A stretch of 64,000 bases of DNA. Origin: Taibaiella helva (GTDB taxonomy: Bacteria; Bacteroidota; Bacteroidia; Chitinophagales; Chitinophagaceae). The stretch spans positions 186,001 to 250,000 of the forward strand of contig NZ_QUZZ01000001.1 in the NCBI RefSeq assembly GCF_003545695.1, written 5' to 3'. A program made the translations under genes and the position numbers. This document shows, piece after piece, positions 9,714 through 19,010 of the stretch; position 1 is the first letter of the stretch; every line of letters begins with the position of its first letter. Below the pieces are notes generated by a model, which was not told the origin of the DNA, searched no databases, and saw nothing but the letters and a program-made list of their open reading frames with translations.

Positions 9714-10529
9714 CTAGGCCTTGCAATACTGCATACATGCCCAGTTCCTGTCGGCTTGCTCTTTCTGATAAGTGAATCCCTGGGCCTTTGCTGCCTCCGC
9801 TATAACCGCTGTATCCTCCGGTAAAATACCACTCAGCAGCAATATGCCGCCAGGGCGCAGCAAGGCTGCCATGCGATCCATATAGGCCAGCAGGATATGC
9901 CGGTTGATATTGGCCAGGATGATATCAAAAGTCGCCGATGCCGGCAGCGTATCAGCCAGTCGTACGTCAACCCTGGTCGCATGGTTACGGGTACAATTTT
10001 CCTGCGCATTCTCAAAAGACCATTCATCATTATCGATGGCCAGCACGCTTTCGGCGCCCAGCATTTCAGCCAGTATCGCCAGTATACCGGTGCCGGTACC
10101 AAAGTCGAACACTTCCTTACCTTTCATATCCAGCTCCCGCATGAAGGTCATCATAAGGGCTGTGGTGGCATGATGTCCCGTGCCGAACGACATTTTCGGG
10201 GTAATGACAATATCATAGGCAACATGCTCCGGGCGGGGATGGAAGTCGGCGCGTACGCTGCAGAAGCCATCAATGATCACCGGCTGAAAGTTCTTTTCCC
10301 ATTCCTCGTTCCAGTTGCGCTGGGCTACCTGTTCTGCGTCGAAGCTAAGCTGCAGGTTTTCGGCAATCTCTTCTACCGCCGGTTGGTCATAGTGCGCTTC
10401 GTCGGCATAAGCGATCAGCAACGCGTCTGTTTCCTCAAAGCCGGTAAAGTCCAGCGCCGACAGCAGGGCCATTAATGTCTCTCTGCGGTCCTGGTCGGTT
10501 ACCGGGAAGGAAAGCTTGATATGATTCAT
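9714..10529 (-). CDS. prmA: ribosomal protein L11 methyltransferase
   Basis: S-adenosylmethionine-dependent methylation of ribosomal protein L11. The 271-residue protein has an N-terminal recognition domain and a Rossmann methyltransferase domain with motif I VFDFGTGTGILAILAEMLGA, preceded by KMSFGTGHHATTALMM as in PrmA. ILANINRHILL is the substrate-side motif. A TACTTTTG box (10534-10541) lies five bases before the ATG, so the mRNA has almost no leader. Confidence 0.93.
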   Translation of the reverse strand: MNHIKLSFPVTDQDRRETLMALLSALDFTGFEETDALLIAYADEAHYDQPAVEEIAENLQLSFDAEQVAQRNWNEEWEKNFQPVIIDGFCSVRADFHPRPEHVAYDIVITPKMSFGTGHHATTALMMTFMRELDMKGKEVFDFGTGTGILAILAEMLGAESVLAIDNDEWSFENAQENCTRNHATRVDVRLADTLPASATFDIILANINRHILLAYMDRMAALLRPGGILLLSGILPEDTAVIAEAAKAQGFTYQKEQADRNWACMQYCKA

Positions 10530-10533
10530 GGCG

Positions 10534-10541
10534 CAAAAGTA
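10534..10541 (-). promoter_or_regulatory. -7 promoter element of prmA
   Basis: Minus strand TACTTTTG matches TAnnTTTG and ends 4 nt before the ATG, which implies a leaderless or very short-leader transcript. Confidence 0.5.
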
Positions 10542-10599
10542 AGCATCGCAGCAAGGCTTTCCAACAATTGCTGTAAACGCAGGCCTGAGCTGAAATAAA

Positions 10600-10626
10600 A
10601 GAGCGCCCCGCAGTACAGGGCGCTCT
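10600..10626 (-). terminator. intrinsic terminator of the PorE-like gene
   Basis: A 9-bp GC-rich stem (AGAGCGCCC/GGGCGCTCT) with a 9-nt loop is followed on the minus strand by TTTTATTTC, directly after the PorE-like gene. Confidence 0.7.
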
Positions 10627-10651
10627 TCGCTATCGGTAATTAAGTTGTTGA

Positions 10652-12832
10652 TTAATTCACACGGCTGCCGGGATTGCCGAATTGTGAATCGGCATCTGAA
10701 GGCTCCTGCTCTTCAGTGCCTTCGCCCTGCTGCAGGTTTTTCTCCTGTTCGCCTATGTTACCAGGCTTGGTACTGTCATAGATCGTACGGCGGGTAGGCA
10801 CGTCGGTCATGATGCGGAAAGTAGTGCGACGGTTTTGCTGGCGGCCATCAGGATTATCTTTTCCTTTGGCATCTGTATTGGGCGCTACAGGATTTTTTTC
10901 TCCCATGCCTTGTGCAGAAAGCCTGCTGCGGTCAATACCGTTACGAACCAGGTAGTTCACCACAGACTCGGCCCTTTGCTGGGAAAGATTTACATTGTAT
11001 GCATCAGTACCCTTGCTGTCGGTATAAGAGAAGATCTTCACATCCAGGGAAGGATTGTTCTTCATCAGCTCGGTCAGCTTTTCCAGTGAAGCGGCAGACT
11101 CAGGACGCAGGCTTGCTTTATCATAATCGTACAGGATATTGGCCATTTCGTAATCTTTATTGATTGCGAAGCTGTCCACATAAATGGTTACGAATACGGT
11201 ATCATCCGGATCCTGGCGCCTGATGCCTTCTGTGCTTACAGTAGCTTTGGTAGAAAGATAGCCGGCTTTATCGGCAGTCAGCACATAATTGTGGCCCCTG
11301 GCAGTCAGGAACTGGAATTGTCCGTCCTCGGAGTTATAGGTTTTCAGGTTTCCGGCCTCATCCACCATTTTCACTACTGACTGCGGTACGGGTTTCTGTG
11401 ATTTCTGATCAAGCACCTTACCCATAGCATAGATCTTAGGCTCGTATTGGACACGCCAGATATCGTCGCAGCAGGTCGGGTTTTTCAAGGCTATAGAACC
11501 GATACGGTTACTTACTACATAAGCATCGGGTTTGCCTGCAGGGTCATTGATATAGTACAGCTCATCAGCTGAAGTATTGATAGGATAGCCCAGGTTGGTC
11601 AGGTTGGTATAGCGGGATGGACCACCATCGGCGGAGTAAATATCGAAGCCACCCATAGTTACCCAGCCATCGGATGAAAAGTACAGCTTGTTTACGCGGC
11701 TGTCATAATAAGGAGACGCTTCGTTGCCCTCGGTGTTGATTTGCTTACCGGCATTCTGGGGGCGACGGTAGGTCTTCTGGCGTGGGTCAAATACAGAATA
11801 CCAGATATCGTATCCACCGCGGCTTTGTAAGGTACGGTTAGAAGAGAAGAAGAGCACTTCTTTTTTACCCACTTTAGCGATGAAGGGCTGTGTATTGGAA
11901 AATTCACCTTCATTAATGCCATTGCCCAGCAGCACGGGCTCTCCCCATTTCTCTTTTTCAAAGGTAGAGCAGAAGATACGGCAGGTCATTTCATTCTTGT
12001 CATTTTCCAGGCAACGGGTAAAATAAAAACGATCGCCTCCGGGGCTGAAGCAGCCGTTACCGGTATGATATTTGGCATCGTTGAAGCGACCATCAAGGAA
12101 GGCAAGGGGCCATTGGAAAGTGTCGCGTTCTTCGTGGCGCTTGAATTTATGGGAAACCATGAAGCGGGACACATAGTCGGCACGTTTTTCCTTACCTACT
12201 TCTACCTGGTTGTTGGATTTCATCGTTGCAAAAAGCAGCGCAGTATCTCCCAGGGGATAAGGCGACAGCTCAGTATATGCGGTATTTACATTGGGGCCCA
12301 GGTTCTTTACATTGGCCGGAATGGGATTATTTACAGAGTTCATCGCCATTTTACAGCCGTCGATCTCGCGCTGCGCCCTTTTCTTCAGCTTCTTGAAGGA
12401 TTTGGGGTTATCGGTAATGAATTTCTGGAAACGGTTGATCGCTTCTTCGTATTTGCCCTGCATTTTCAGCATCTGGGCTTGTTTGTAAATAGCTTCAGGA
12501 TATAAGGCGGAAGCCAAGGAATATACTTTACCGTAGTAATCTGCCGCCGGAACATAGTCACGCATGAACCACGCGCATTCCGCTGCCTGATAGTTCAGGT
12601 AGGGATTACGTGGTTGCTCCTGCAGCAGCTGGGCGTAGTAATCTGCGGCATTGTAATAGCTGCCCGATTTAAAAAGCCCGTCTGCCCAACGCAATTTCTT
12701 CTCATAACCCAGTTGGGTTACAGGATCGTTTGCTTTATTGCGGTATTTATCTTTTTGCGCCAAAGCATCGTTCTGTACAACGGCTGCCAGGATAATGGCT
12801 GAAAATAGATAGAGTAACGATTTGCGTCTCAT
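10652..12832 (-). CDS. PorE-like OmpA-family protein (type IX secretion)
   Basis: A 726-residue secreted protein with the PorE domain order: signal peptide, TPR repeats (about 35-160), a PD40-type propeller with SPGGDRFYFTR and NKLYFSSDGWVTMGGFDIYSA (about 190-450), a carboxypeptidase-regulatory-like domain (KVLDQKSQKPVPQSVVKMVD...), and a C-terminal OmpA domain that binds peptidoglycan (IFSYTDSKGTDAYNVNLSQQRAESVVNYLV...). PorE anchors type IX secretion components to the cell wall. It follows a porP/sprF-like gene, the usual pairing. Other OmpA/PD40 proteins share this layout, so the PorE name is probable only. Confidence 0.8.
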   Translation of the reverse strand: MRRKSLLYLFSAIILAAVVQNDALAQKDKYRNKANDPVTQLGYEKKLRWADGLFKSGSYYNAADYYAQLLQEQPRNPYLNYQAAECAWFMRDYVPAADYYGKVYSLASALYPEAIYKQAQMLKMQGKYEEAINRFQKFITDNPKSFKKLKKRAQREIDGCKMAMNSVNNPIPANVKNLGPNVNTAYTELSPYPLGDTALLFATMKSNNQVEVGKEKRADYVSRFMVSHKFKRHEERDTFQWPLAFLDGRFNDAKYHTGNGCFSPGGDRFYFTRCLENDKNEMTCRIFCSTFEKEKWGEPVLLGNGINEGEFSNTQPFIAKVGKKEVLFFSSNRTLQSRGGYDIWYSVFDPRQKTYRRPQNAGKQINTEGNEASPYYDSRVNKLYFSSDGWVTMGGFDIYSADGGPSRYTNLTNLGYPINTSADELYYINDPAGKPDAYVVSNRIGSIALKNPTCCDDIWRVQYEPKIYAMGKVLDQKSQKPVPQSVVKMVDEAGNLKTYNSEDGQFQFLTARGHNYVLTADKAGYLSTKATVSTEGIRRQDPDDTVFVTIYVDSFAINKDYEMANILYDYDKASLRPESAASLEKLTELMKNNPSLDVKIFSYTDSKGTDAYNVNLSQQRAESVVNYLVRNGIDRSRLSAQGMGEKNPVAPNTDAKGKDNPDGRQQNRRTTFRIMTDVPTRRTIYDSTKPGNIGEQEKNLQQGEGTEEQEPSDADSQFGNPGSRVN

Positions 12833-13029
12833 GTGCGTGCAACGTTGATTAAATGATATTAAATTAAAAACCTGGGCTATAAAAGTAGAAATTGATTTAT
12901 AAAAAACGAAGAACCTGCCAAATTTTTTTTAAAATTATCTGGCAGGCTCCTGTGAATTAGTTATGTTCTGTTTTACCACCCAATTATGTAGGAAACAAAT
13001 AGAATTTTAAAGAGCCTTACAGTAAGAAA

Positions 13030-14085
13030 TTAGAAACGTCCGCAGGGGTAGAGAAGCTTGCGGGCAAAGGCCAGCGGGCTGGGAGCGATGTAGCGAAGGG
13101 AGATCTCAAAACCACCGTTACCATCCGATGCATTCTTCAGATCGGAAGTGTTGTAGTCATAAGCCACACCTACACGGAAGCCTTTCCATTCAAGACCGGC
13201 AGTAACCATGATCGCATCTTCGTGGCGGTACCAGGCGCCAGCGAATACTGCCGGAGCAGTGGGCAGGTCATATTCATTACCTACTTTCAGGTTGAATTCG
13301 TTACCGGCAATGATCTCCATCGCTTTTTGCTGCGATTGCACCAGGACTGCGGGTTTCAGCGTAAAGCGGTCGCCCACGCCAATGATCGCGCCGAGCTGGC
13401 CGGTATAACGCATGCCCAGGCCTACATCGCGGGAAGCCTCACGGCGATCGAACGACTCAAGCGGCTGGTTGATATTATTGGCACCCACGCCGATCGTGAA
13501 GGAGAACTTCTCGCTCACCGCCTGTGCGTAGTTGATGCCGGCATTGATCACATAATTGCTGGTCTTGGTTGTCAGCCAGCCGAATTCAGCAGAAGTGCCC
13601 GGGTTGAGCATGCCCTCCTGGAACTCGTCGCCGAAATACAACCTGCTCAGATCAAGATTTTTTTGCGTATAGCCACCCTGTAAGCCCACGGTCAGCACCT
13701 TCTTGGCGTCCTGTCCCAGGAACTTGTGGTAAGCTACCGAAAGCAGGGCGGAAAAGTTGTTCAGGTTCCCGTCGCCTGCACGGTCGTTGTATAAAGATAA
13801 ACCGCCGGCCAGGTAATCGTCAACGGAAATGTCACGGATGATAGGCATATCTACGGAAACGGCATAGGTTTTGAATGCAGCTGCGCCCACCACGCTACGC
13901 CACTGATCGCGATAAATAGCCGATGCGCGTACTTCGCCGTTAAAGGCTCCGGTATTTGCAGGGTTCAGCAAAAGTGGCGAAGCATCGAATTGTGTAAAGT
14001 GGACATCCTGAGCTTGAGCGCTTCCTGTGTTGAGCATTGCTGCTGCAATCAGGCCAACGCCCGCAATCGTAATTCTACACTTCAT
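13030..14085 (-). CDS. PorP/SprF family type IX secretion outer-membrane protein
   Basis: The signal peptide ends SAQAQ and the mature protein begins DVHFTQFDASPLLLNPANTGAFNGEVRASAIYRDQWRSV, the typical PorP/SprF opening (QFxxxPLxLNPAxTG). The rest is a barrel of glycine-rich strands. These proteins help secrete or attach partner adhesins; the partner is probably the 975-residue protein encoded just upstream. The start at 14085 gives a proper signal peptide. The 250 nt upstream (14086-14332) are very A/T-rich with no gene seen. Confidence 0.88.
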   Translation of the reverse strand: MKCRITIAGVGLIAAAMLNTGSAQAQDVHFTQFDASPLLLNPANTGAFNGEVRASAIYRDQWRSVVGAAAFKTYAVSVDMPIIRDISVDDYLAGGLSLYNDRAGDGNLNNFSALLSVAYHKFLGQDAKKVLTVGLQGGYTQKNLDLSRLYFGDEFQEGMLNPGTSAEFGWLTTKTSNYVINAGINYAQAVSEKFSFTIGVGANNINQPLESFDRREASRDVGLGMRYTGQLGAIIGVGDRFTLKPAVLVQSQQKAMEIIAGNEFNLKVGNEYDLPTAPAVFAGAWYRHEDAIMVTAGLEWKGFRVGVAYDYNTSDLKNASDGNGGFEISLRYIAPSPLAFARKLLYPCGRF

Positions 14086-14332
14086 AATTTGTTTGTTAAG
14101 CTGTTTATCAAAAGTTATTTCCGTGAGATTTTCTTAATAGAAATTTTTGGGAGATAAAAGTGCAAAAAAAATTTGATTATCCATAAAATTATCAAAATAT
14201 TTTTTTTATTACCCTCCAAATCATTTCATAGAACTCCGGTTATGTTTATATTTTAATCATAATGATTGTCTAATCCGCTCAAAGCGCTTCCTCAATAAGG
14301 CTTTCAGCGATCCGGCCGGTAGCCGTCTATAC

Positions 14333-17257
14333 CTACCGGATCAGCGTTACATTGCCGTCTTTTCTAAAGGGTTTGCCCGTGTTGGTGGTCGCTTCGATAC
14401 TATAGATATACACACCCATCGGTTGTTCCTTGTCGTTGAACCGTCCATTCCAACCCTGATCGATGTTCGAAGTCTCAAATACTTTATTACCCCAACGGTT
14501 GAATATACGGAAGTATTTGAGATGGGCAATGCCGCGGCGTACGATCGTGAAATCGCCGCTGGTCGGCGTGAAGGCATTGGGAACATCGAGCAGCGATTCG
14601 GTATTGACCAGCACATCGATGGAATCTTTTATGATACATCCGTACTCGGTACGGGCGGTCACAAAATAACGGGTCCTCACTTCAGGCTGGGCCACCGGGT
14701 TTGAAATATTGTCGGCGCTTAGTCCTGAGGGCGGGAACCACTGGAAGTAAAGGCAATTGCCGGCAGGGTCGAGCTGGTAGCTTTCGCCGGGCCATAACTG
14801 CACGCTGTCGGGCAGGGTCACGGAAGCCTGAGGATAAACATTCACCATTACCATCTGGGTGTCGTAGCAGGTATGGTTGCCATAGACTTTAGCGCCCAGC
14901 ACCGTGTATTGCGTGGGGCTTACAGGCGACGCAACAGGATTAGCGATATCAGCGTGATCCAGCCCGTCGTCAGGCGACCAGGTATAGTTGGTCGCACCGT
15001 CGGCAAGCAGCGGTATGCTTACCGGAGGGCAGGCGCCGGTATCAGGCACTACAGTTAAGAAATCCCCGGCAAATACCGTTACCACCATGGTGTCGCTGCC
15101 TTCGCAGCCCAGGGGTGTGGTCACTTTCACGGTAAGCTCAGGTACCGAAGCATCACCGCTGAATACGGGAAGCTGTGCTGTTGAATCGGTGAGGCCGGCT
15201 CCCGGCGACCAGTGGTAACTGTAATTGGGATAATTGGTCGGCATCACCGCTGCATACAGCTGGATTGTATCATAGGAACAGATGACTTTGTCTGGGCCGA
15301 TATTGACATCGGGTACCGGCTGTACCTCTACATAGAAGCTATCGGGCATATCGATACAACCTGGGTACGAAGCCGTAAGGGTATAATAGCCGCTGGTGCG
15401 TGCAAGCAAGGTTGTATTCGGTGCCAGCGGATCGGCAATATCCGGCTCCGGCGTCCAGTTGTAGCTAAAGGCGGTGTCCCCGTCGGCCCTTAAAGGTATG
15501 ACCGTGCCGGCGCATACCGCGGTATCGTTGTTCAGCACCGTGATGTGGTCGGGCAGCAGGCGTACCCTGATAGTGTCGTAGCCGTCGCAGCCTATTGCTC
15601 CGGGATTCACTTTTACCGCATAATCGGTAGTCGTGGGCGGTGTCGCCATCGGGTTACGGATCTCAGGATCGCTGAGTCCCGTCACCGGCGTCCAGGAAAA
15701 CCGTTCATCTGGATTAGGTGGCGAGGTGCTGGCATAGAGCTGCACAGCGTCTCCGCAGGTGGCTTTATCCGGTCCGAGATCCACCCTGGGCGTATCTTTG
15801 ACGTCGATCTTTATCTGCGCCGTGGATGGAGCGCAGCCCGATCCGCCCACTGGCAGCGTTACTTGCACAATATAGGTAGTCGGATCAGTAGGTGTTACCG
15901 TAACGTTCTGGGCCAGGGGATCGCTTACTGTTGCCGCCGGACTCCAGAGAAAGTCAAGCGCCGTATCTGCATCTACGGTCAGGTTTACCGACCTGCCACG
16001 GCATATTGCCGTATCGGGTGTTATTATCTTTACATAGACGGAATCGTAGATCATGATCGTATCGCTCGACAATACGATCGGCTCGTTGGTAGAGGAGCAA
16101 GTATAAGGAGACAGGATCGAGATGATCACCGATTTGGGTCCCACCGCGGGATTCATGGGAATACCATTCACAAACAGGTTGACCACACTGTCGCCGGCGG
16201 GCATGGTAACGCTGCTGGGCAGGGTATTGTAATCTACGCCGTTAACGGCAGTACCCGTAATGCTGAGCGGGATGGTAATTGCCTGTCCCAGGCTGCCGTT
16301 GCGGCTCACGCGCACCAGGCCGGGCGGACAGCCGCGTACGGTATTGGTAAAGGGCCGCTCAAGGCCGCCGCCGCCGAAGGTTTGTACCTTAAGCGAAGTT
16401 GAGCTGAGGCTGCCTGCTTTCAGGAATACACCCGAATCCAGGATCACGTCGTTGCCGCCGGCCGAGCCGTCGGCAATCGCCAGCTTCAGGTGATAGGTAT
16501 CGCAGGGCGAAACTTCTGCCTTGGCCGTGAAGGGAGTGGTAAACCCGCGGTACGTTATGCTGGCTCCTCCTGTGTTATTGATATAGAATGCCGAGAAGGG
16601 CGAACCCGCCGCCATGCTGGTACAGGGTGTGCAATTGTTGCTGTTGCACGGATTGACCCCGCCGTTCGGAATAATGCTGGTGGTAGAGTTGACGCAAACC
16701 GGAACCGTAGTGCCCGGCACCAGGGCCATATTGTAAGGCGTGGTAAAGCCCGGGCCGCTAATCAGGAACGCAAACATATCGTTCCACTGGGAGCAGGAAT
16801 AAGTTTGGTATTCAGAGGAAGCGAAGACATAATCGAATTTCACAGAGTCGCCGGCAGGAACGAAGTCGAATTCCAATACACAGGCATTGTTGCTCTGGAG
16901 GCCGGCAAGAATATTGTTCAGGGCAGGATCACCCGGAGCGCCATTATCAAAGTCGGGACCGGGGCCGCCGGTATTGGGGCCATTCACACCGATACCGGCG
17001 GGCGAGGTCATCGCTCTTCCGGAGGTAAGGATAATACCGCTGTCGATACCAAGGTTGCTGGTTCCGTTAAAGACGGCATTGGACAAGCCGGGGCAGGTGA
17101 GGGTAGGGTTCAGCACGGTAACGCCGGAGCCGGTGAGCCGCTCTACCAGCTGCGTTGCGGTTTGGTTGTCGACAACAACCAGCTGGGCATAAATAGCAAA
17201 ACCAGGGATAAGAAGCAAGCAAAGAAAGAGAATAGAACGTCGTAAAGCTGTATACAT
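14333..17257 (-). CDS. giant surface adhesin with type IX sorting domain (type B)
   Basis: From the ATG at 17257 the protein has a signal peptide (ALRRSILFLCLLLIPGFAIYAQ), a choice-of-anchor-L-like region (TSGRAMTSPAGIG... VFASSEYQTYSCSQWNDMFAFLISGPGF, residues about 20-290), a run of PKD/SprB-like repeats each with ...WSPxxGLSDP...NPxAxPxxTTxYxV and conserved Cys, and a C-terminal gliding-motility domain (NAFTPTSGDF...FRIFNRWGNKVFETSN...GVYIYSIEATT). The last is the CHU_C/type B sorting signal for type IX secretion. It probably mediates adhesion or gliding, exported with help from the PorP/SprF-like neighbour. Confidence 0.88.
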   Translation of the reverse strand: MYTALRRSILFLCLLLIPGFAIYAQLVVVDNQTATQLVERLTGSGVTVLNPTLTCPGLSNAVFNGTSNLGIDSGIILTSGRAMTSPAGIGVNGPNTGGPGPDFDNGAPGDPALNNILAGLQSNNACVLEFDFVPAGDSVKFDYVFASSEYQTYSCSQWNDMFAFLISGPGFTTPYNMALVPGTTVPVCVNSTTSIIPNGGVNPCNSNNCTPCTSMAAGSPFSAFYINNTGGASITYRGFTTPFTAKAEVSPCDTYHLKLAIADGSAGGNDVILDSGVFLKAGSLSSTSLKVQTFGGGGLERPFTNTVRGCPPGLVRVSRNGSLGQAITIPLSITGTAVNGVDYNTLPSSVTMPAGDSVVNLFVNGIPMNPAVGPKSVIISILSPYTCSSTNEPIVLSSDTIMIYDSVYVKIITPDTAICRGRSVNLTVDADTALDFLWSPAATVSDPLAQNVTVTPTDPTTYIVQVTLPVGGSGCAPSTAQIKIDVKDTPRVDLGPDKATCGDAVQLYASTSPPNPDERFSWTPVTGLSDPEIRNPMATPPTTTDYAVKVNPGAIGCDGYDTIRVRLLPDHITVLNNDTAVCAGTVIPLRADGDTAFSYNWTPEPDIADPLAPNTTLLARTSGYYTLTASYPGCIDMPDSFYVEVQPVPDVNIGPDKVICSYDTIQLYAAVMPTNYPNYSYHWSPGAGLTDSTAQLPVFSGDASVPELTVKVTTPLGCEGSDTMVVTVFAGDFLTVVPDTGACPPVSIPLLADGATNYTWSPDDGLDHADIANPVASPVSPTQYTVLGAKVYGNHTCYDTQMVMVNVYPQASVTLPDSVQLWPGESYQLDPAGNCLYFQWFPPSGLSADNISNPVAQPEVRTRYFVTARTEYGCIIKDSIDVLVNTESLLDVPNAFTPTSGDFTIVRRGIAHLKYFRIFNRWGNKVFETSNIDQGWNGRFNDKEQPMGVYIYSIEATTNTGKPFRKDGNVTLIR

Positions 17258-17490
17258 AAATTGCTTTTTTACTGTTTGGTTAAGCGGATAACGGTCCGGT
17301 CGGTACGACCGACGCGGCGACTCCAAGTTCAGAGACGACCCGATAACAGGCAAACGTTGGGAAAAAAGTCTAATTTATATGCGATATGCCTGACCCCGGA
17401 GCCGTTTTAAATGGTTTTCCGCCAAAAACCTTGTCTTTGGAGCTACAAGATAGAGAAATATTTTCAGGAACAAGGTTCGCTGGCCACACT

Positions 17491-18264
17491 TTAGAATTTT
17501 TCGATAACGCCGAGACCAAATAAGGCATAGTCGTAGCGTACAGGGTCGGCCGCATCCAAGGCGCGCAAACCGGCAGTAAGCTCCTGTGCCGCTTTCCAGT
17601 CGTCCTGTTTGCGGGTCAGCAGGTTTAGCCGGCGGGCTACACGTGCGACATGCACATCCAGCGGGCACACCAGCTGCGCAGGGCTGATCTGTTTCCAGAT
17701 ACCGAAATCGACGGCGCTTTCACTGCGTACCATCCAGCGCAGGTACATATTGAGCCGCTTGCAGGCCGACTGCTTGGCCGGCGTCGAAATGTGCTTGCGG
17801 GTACGCTGGGGCGCCTGCGGCTCAGCAAATACGTAATCGTGAAATCCCGTAAGCGCCGGTGTAATGTCTGGGGAAAAGGAGTTGATAAATTGTGAAAAAG
17901 CTATCTCTAATGTGTCGTAACTCCGGAAATGCTGTTGAAGAACATGCAGGAGCCAGAACAGGTCGGTTGCGTTGAACGTGCGGTGCACAAAGGACAGCAG
18001 CGGTTTCAGATCGGTATCCGTATGGTTGCGCACAAAATCGTAAGGCGCATCATCCATCGCTCGTAGCAGGCGGTTGCAGCTGTTGATAATGGATGTCCGG
18101 TTACCCCAGGCAAACAGGGCCGCGAAAAAACCGGCGATCTCGATATCCTGCTGCCGGCTGAAGCGGTGGGGAATGCTTACCGGATCTTTGGCAATGAAAG
18201 AAGCCTGGTCGTATTCGGCTACCTTACGGTCCAGCATTTGTTTGAGCGCTGCAGTGTTCATCAT
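17491..18264 (-). CDS. TIGR02757 family protein (DUF2400)
   Basis: The 257-residue sequence matches the TIGR02757 family, e.g. DPVSIPHRFSRQQDIEIAGFFAALFAWGNRTSIINSCNRLL and RWMVRSESAVDFGIWKQISPAQLVCPLDVHVARVARRLNLLTRKQDDWKAAQELTAGLR. The latter resembles the helix-hairpin-helix end of DNA glycosylases, so a nucleic-acid role is possible, but none is established. The first two codons are both ATG; either may be used. Confidence 0.82.
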   Translation of the reverse strand: MMNTAALKQMLDRKVAEYDQASFIAKDPVSIPHRFSRQQDIEIAGFFAALFAWGNRTSIINSCNRLLRAMDDAPYDFVRNHTDTDLKPLLSFVHRTFNATDLFWLLHVLQQHFRSYDTLEIAFSQFINSFSPDITPALTGFHDYVFAEPQAPQRTRKHISTPAKQSACKRLNMYLRWMVRSESAVDFGIWKQISPAQLVCPLDVHVARVARRLNLLTRKQDDWKAAQELTAGLRALDAADPVRYDYALFGLGVIEKF

Positions 18265-18316
18265 CCTGGCAAATAAAGAGAATCCGGGAAAGCTCCCGGA
18301 TTTTCTGATAGCAATT

Positions 18317-18979
18317 TTATACCCAAAAGAAAAGGAACTTCTTCTTAACCCTGATTTTCAATATTTTCTGATCCTCGTTAGGCCGGTCCATACCATTACG
18401 CGGCTGCTTTACGATCTTATCCACGATATCCATACCGCTGGTCACTTCGCCGTATACGGTATAGTTGCCGTCCAGGTGCGGCGTGCCGCCTATGGTGCGG
18501 TACAGCTCACGTTGTTCCGGTGTATAATGCTGGCCGGTACGTTTGGCCAGGTTATCCAGGTCGGCCTCATTAAATTTTTTACCTACAGTGATATAGAACT
18601 GGCAGCCCGAAGAGGACTTGTCCGGGTTGTTGTCTCGTGCTGCCGCCAGCACCCCGCGCTTATGGATATTTTCGGGTTTGATCTCGGCCGGAACGCGGTA
18701 GCCCACATCACCCTCTCCCAGTGCAGTGCCGGGCTTTGCCGTTTTGGAATCAGGATCGCCGCCCTGGATCATAAAGTCGGGGATTACGCGGTGAAATAAC
18801 GTGCCATCATAAAAATGTTGTTTGGCCAGCTTCACAAAATTGTCCCGGTGCTTGGGTGTGTTATCATACAAAAAGAGCTCGATCTTACCGTAGGCGGTTG
18901 TGATCACGGCACGGTATTTTTGTGCAAAAGCATTGCAGCACAACAGTACCAGGCAAAGGGAAAGCAGGTTTTTCTTCAT
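18317..18979 (-). CDS. secreted cyclophilin-type peptidyl-prolyl isomerase
   Basis: Catalyses cis-trans isomerisation of proline bonds in the periplasm. The start at 18979 gives a signal peptide (MKKNLLSLCLVLLCCNAFAQ). The cyclophilin core follows: NFVKLAKQHFYDGTLFHRVIPDFMIQGGDPDSKT and SSGCQFYITVGKKFNEADLD, then YTVYGEVTSGMDIVDKI. An insertion (LAKRTGQHYTPEQRELYRTIGGTPHLDG) is typical of Bacteroidota members. It lies just after tssF; the 31 nt between them hold no separate promoter that I can name. Confidence 0.93.
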   Translation of the reverse strand: MKKNLLSLCLVLLCCNAFAQKYRAVITTAYGKIELFLYDNTPKHRDNFVKLAKQHFYDGTLFHRVIPDFMIQGGDPDSKTAKPGTALGEGDVGYRVPAEIKPENIHKRGVLAAARDNNPDKSSSGCQFYITVGKKFNEADLDNLAKRTGQHYTPEQRELYRTIGGTPHLDGNYTVYGEVTSGMDIVDKIVKQPRNGMDRPNEDQKILKIRVKKKFLFFWV

Positions 18980-19010
18980 TGGATCGTCGGTTCCGTTTGA
19001 GGTGATCGCC

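Noticed and set aside
12914-12952. Terminator between the PorP-like and PorE-like genes
   Set aside because: CCTGCCA/TGGCAGG arms exist but the loop is long and A/T-rich, and no T-tract follows; too weak to list.
15545-16402. Plus-strand ORF of 285 codons inside the adhesin gene
   Set aside because: It is the antisense of the PKD-like repeats; composition is arginine-rich and repetitive as expected for a shadow.
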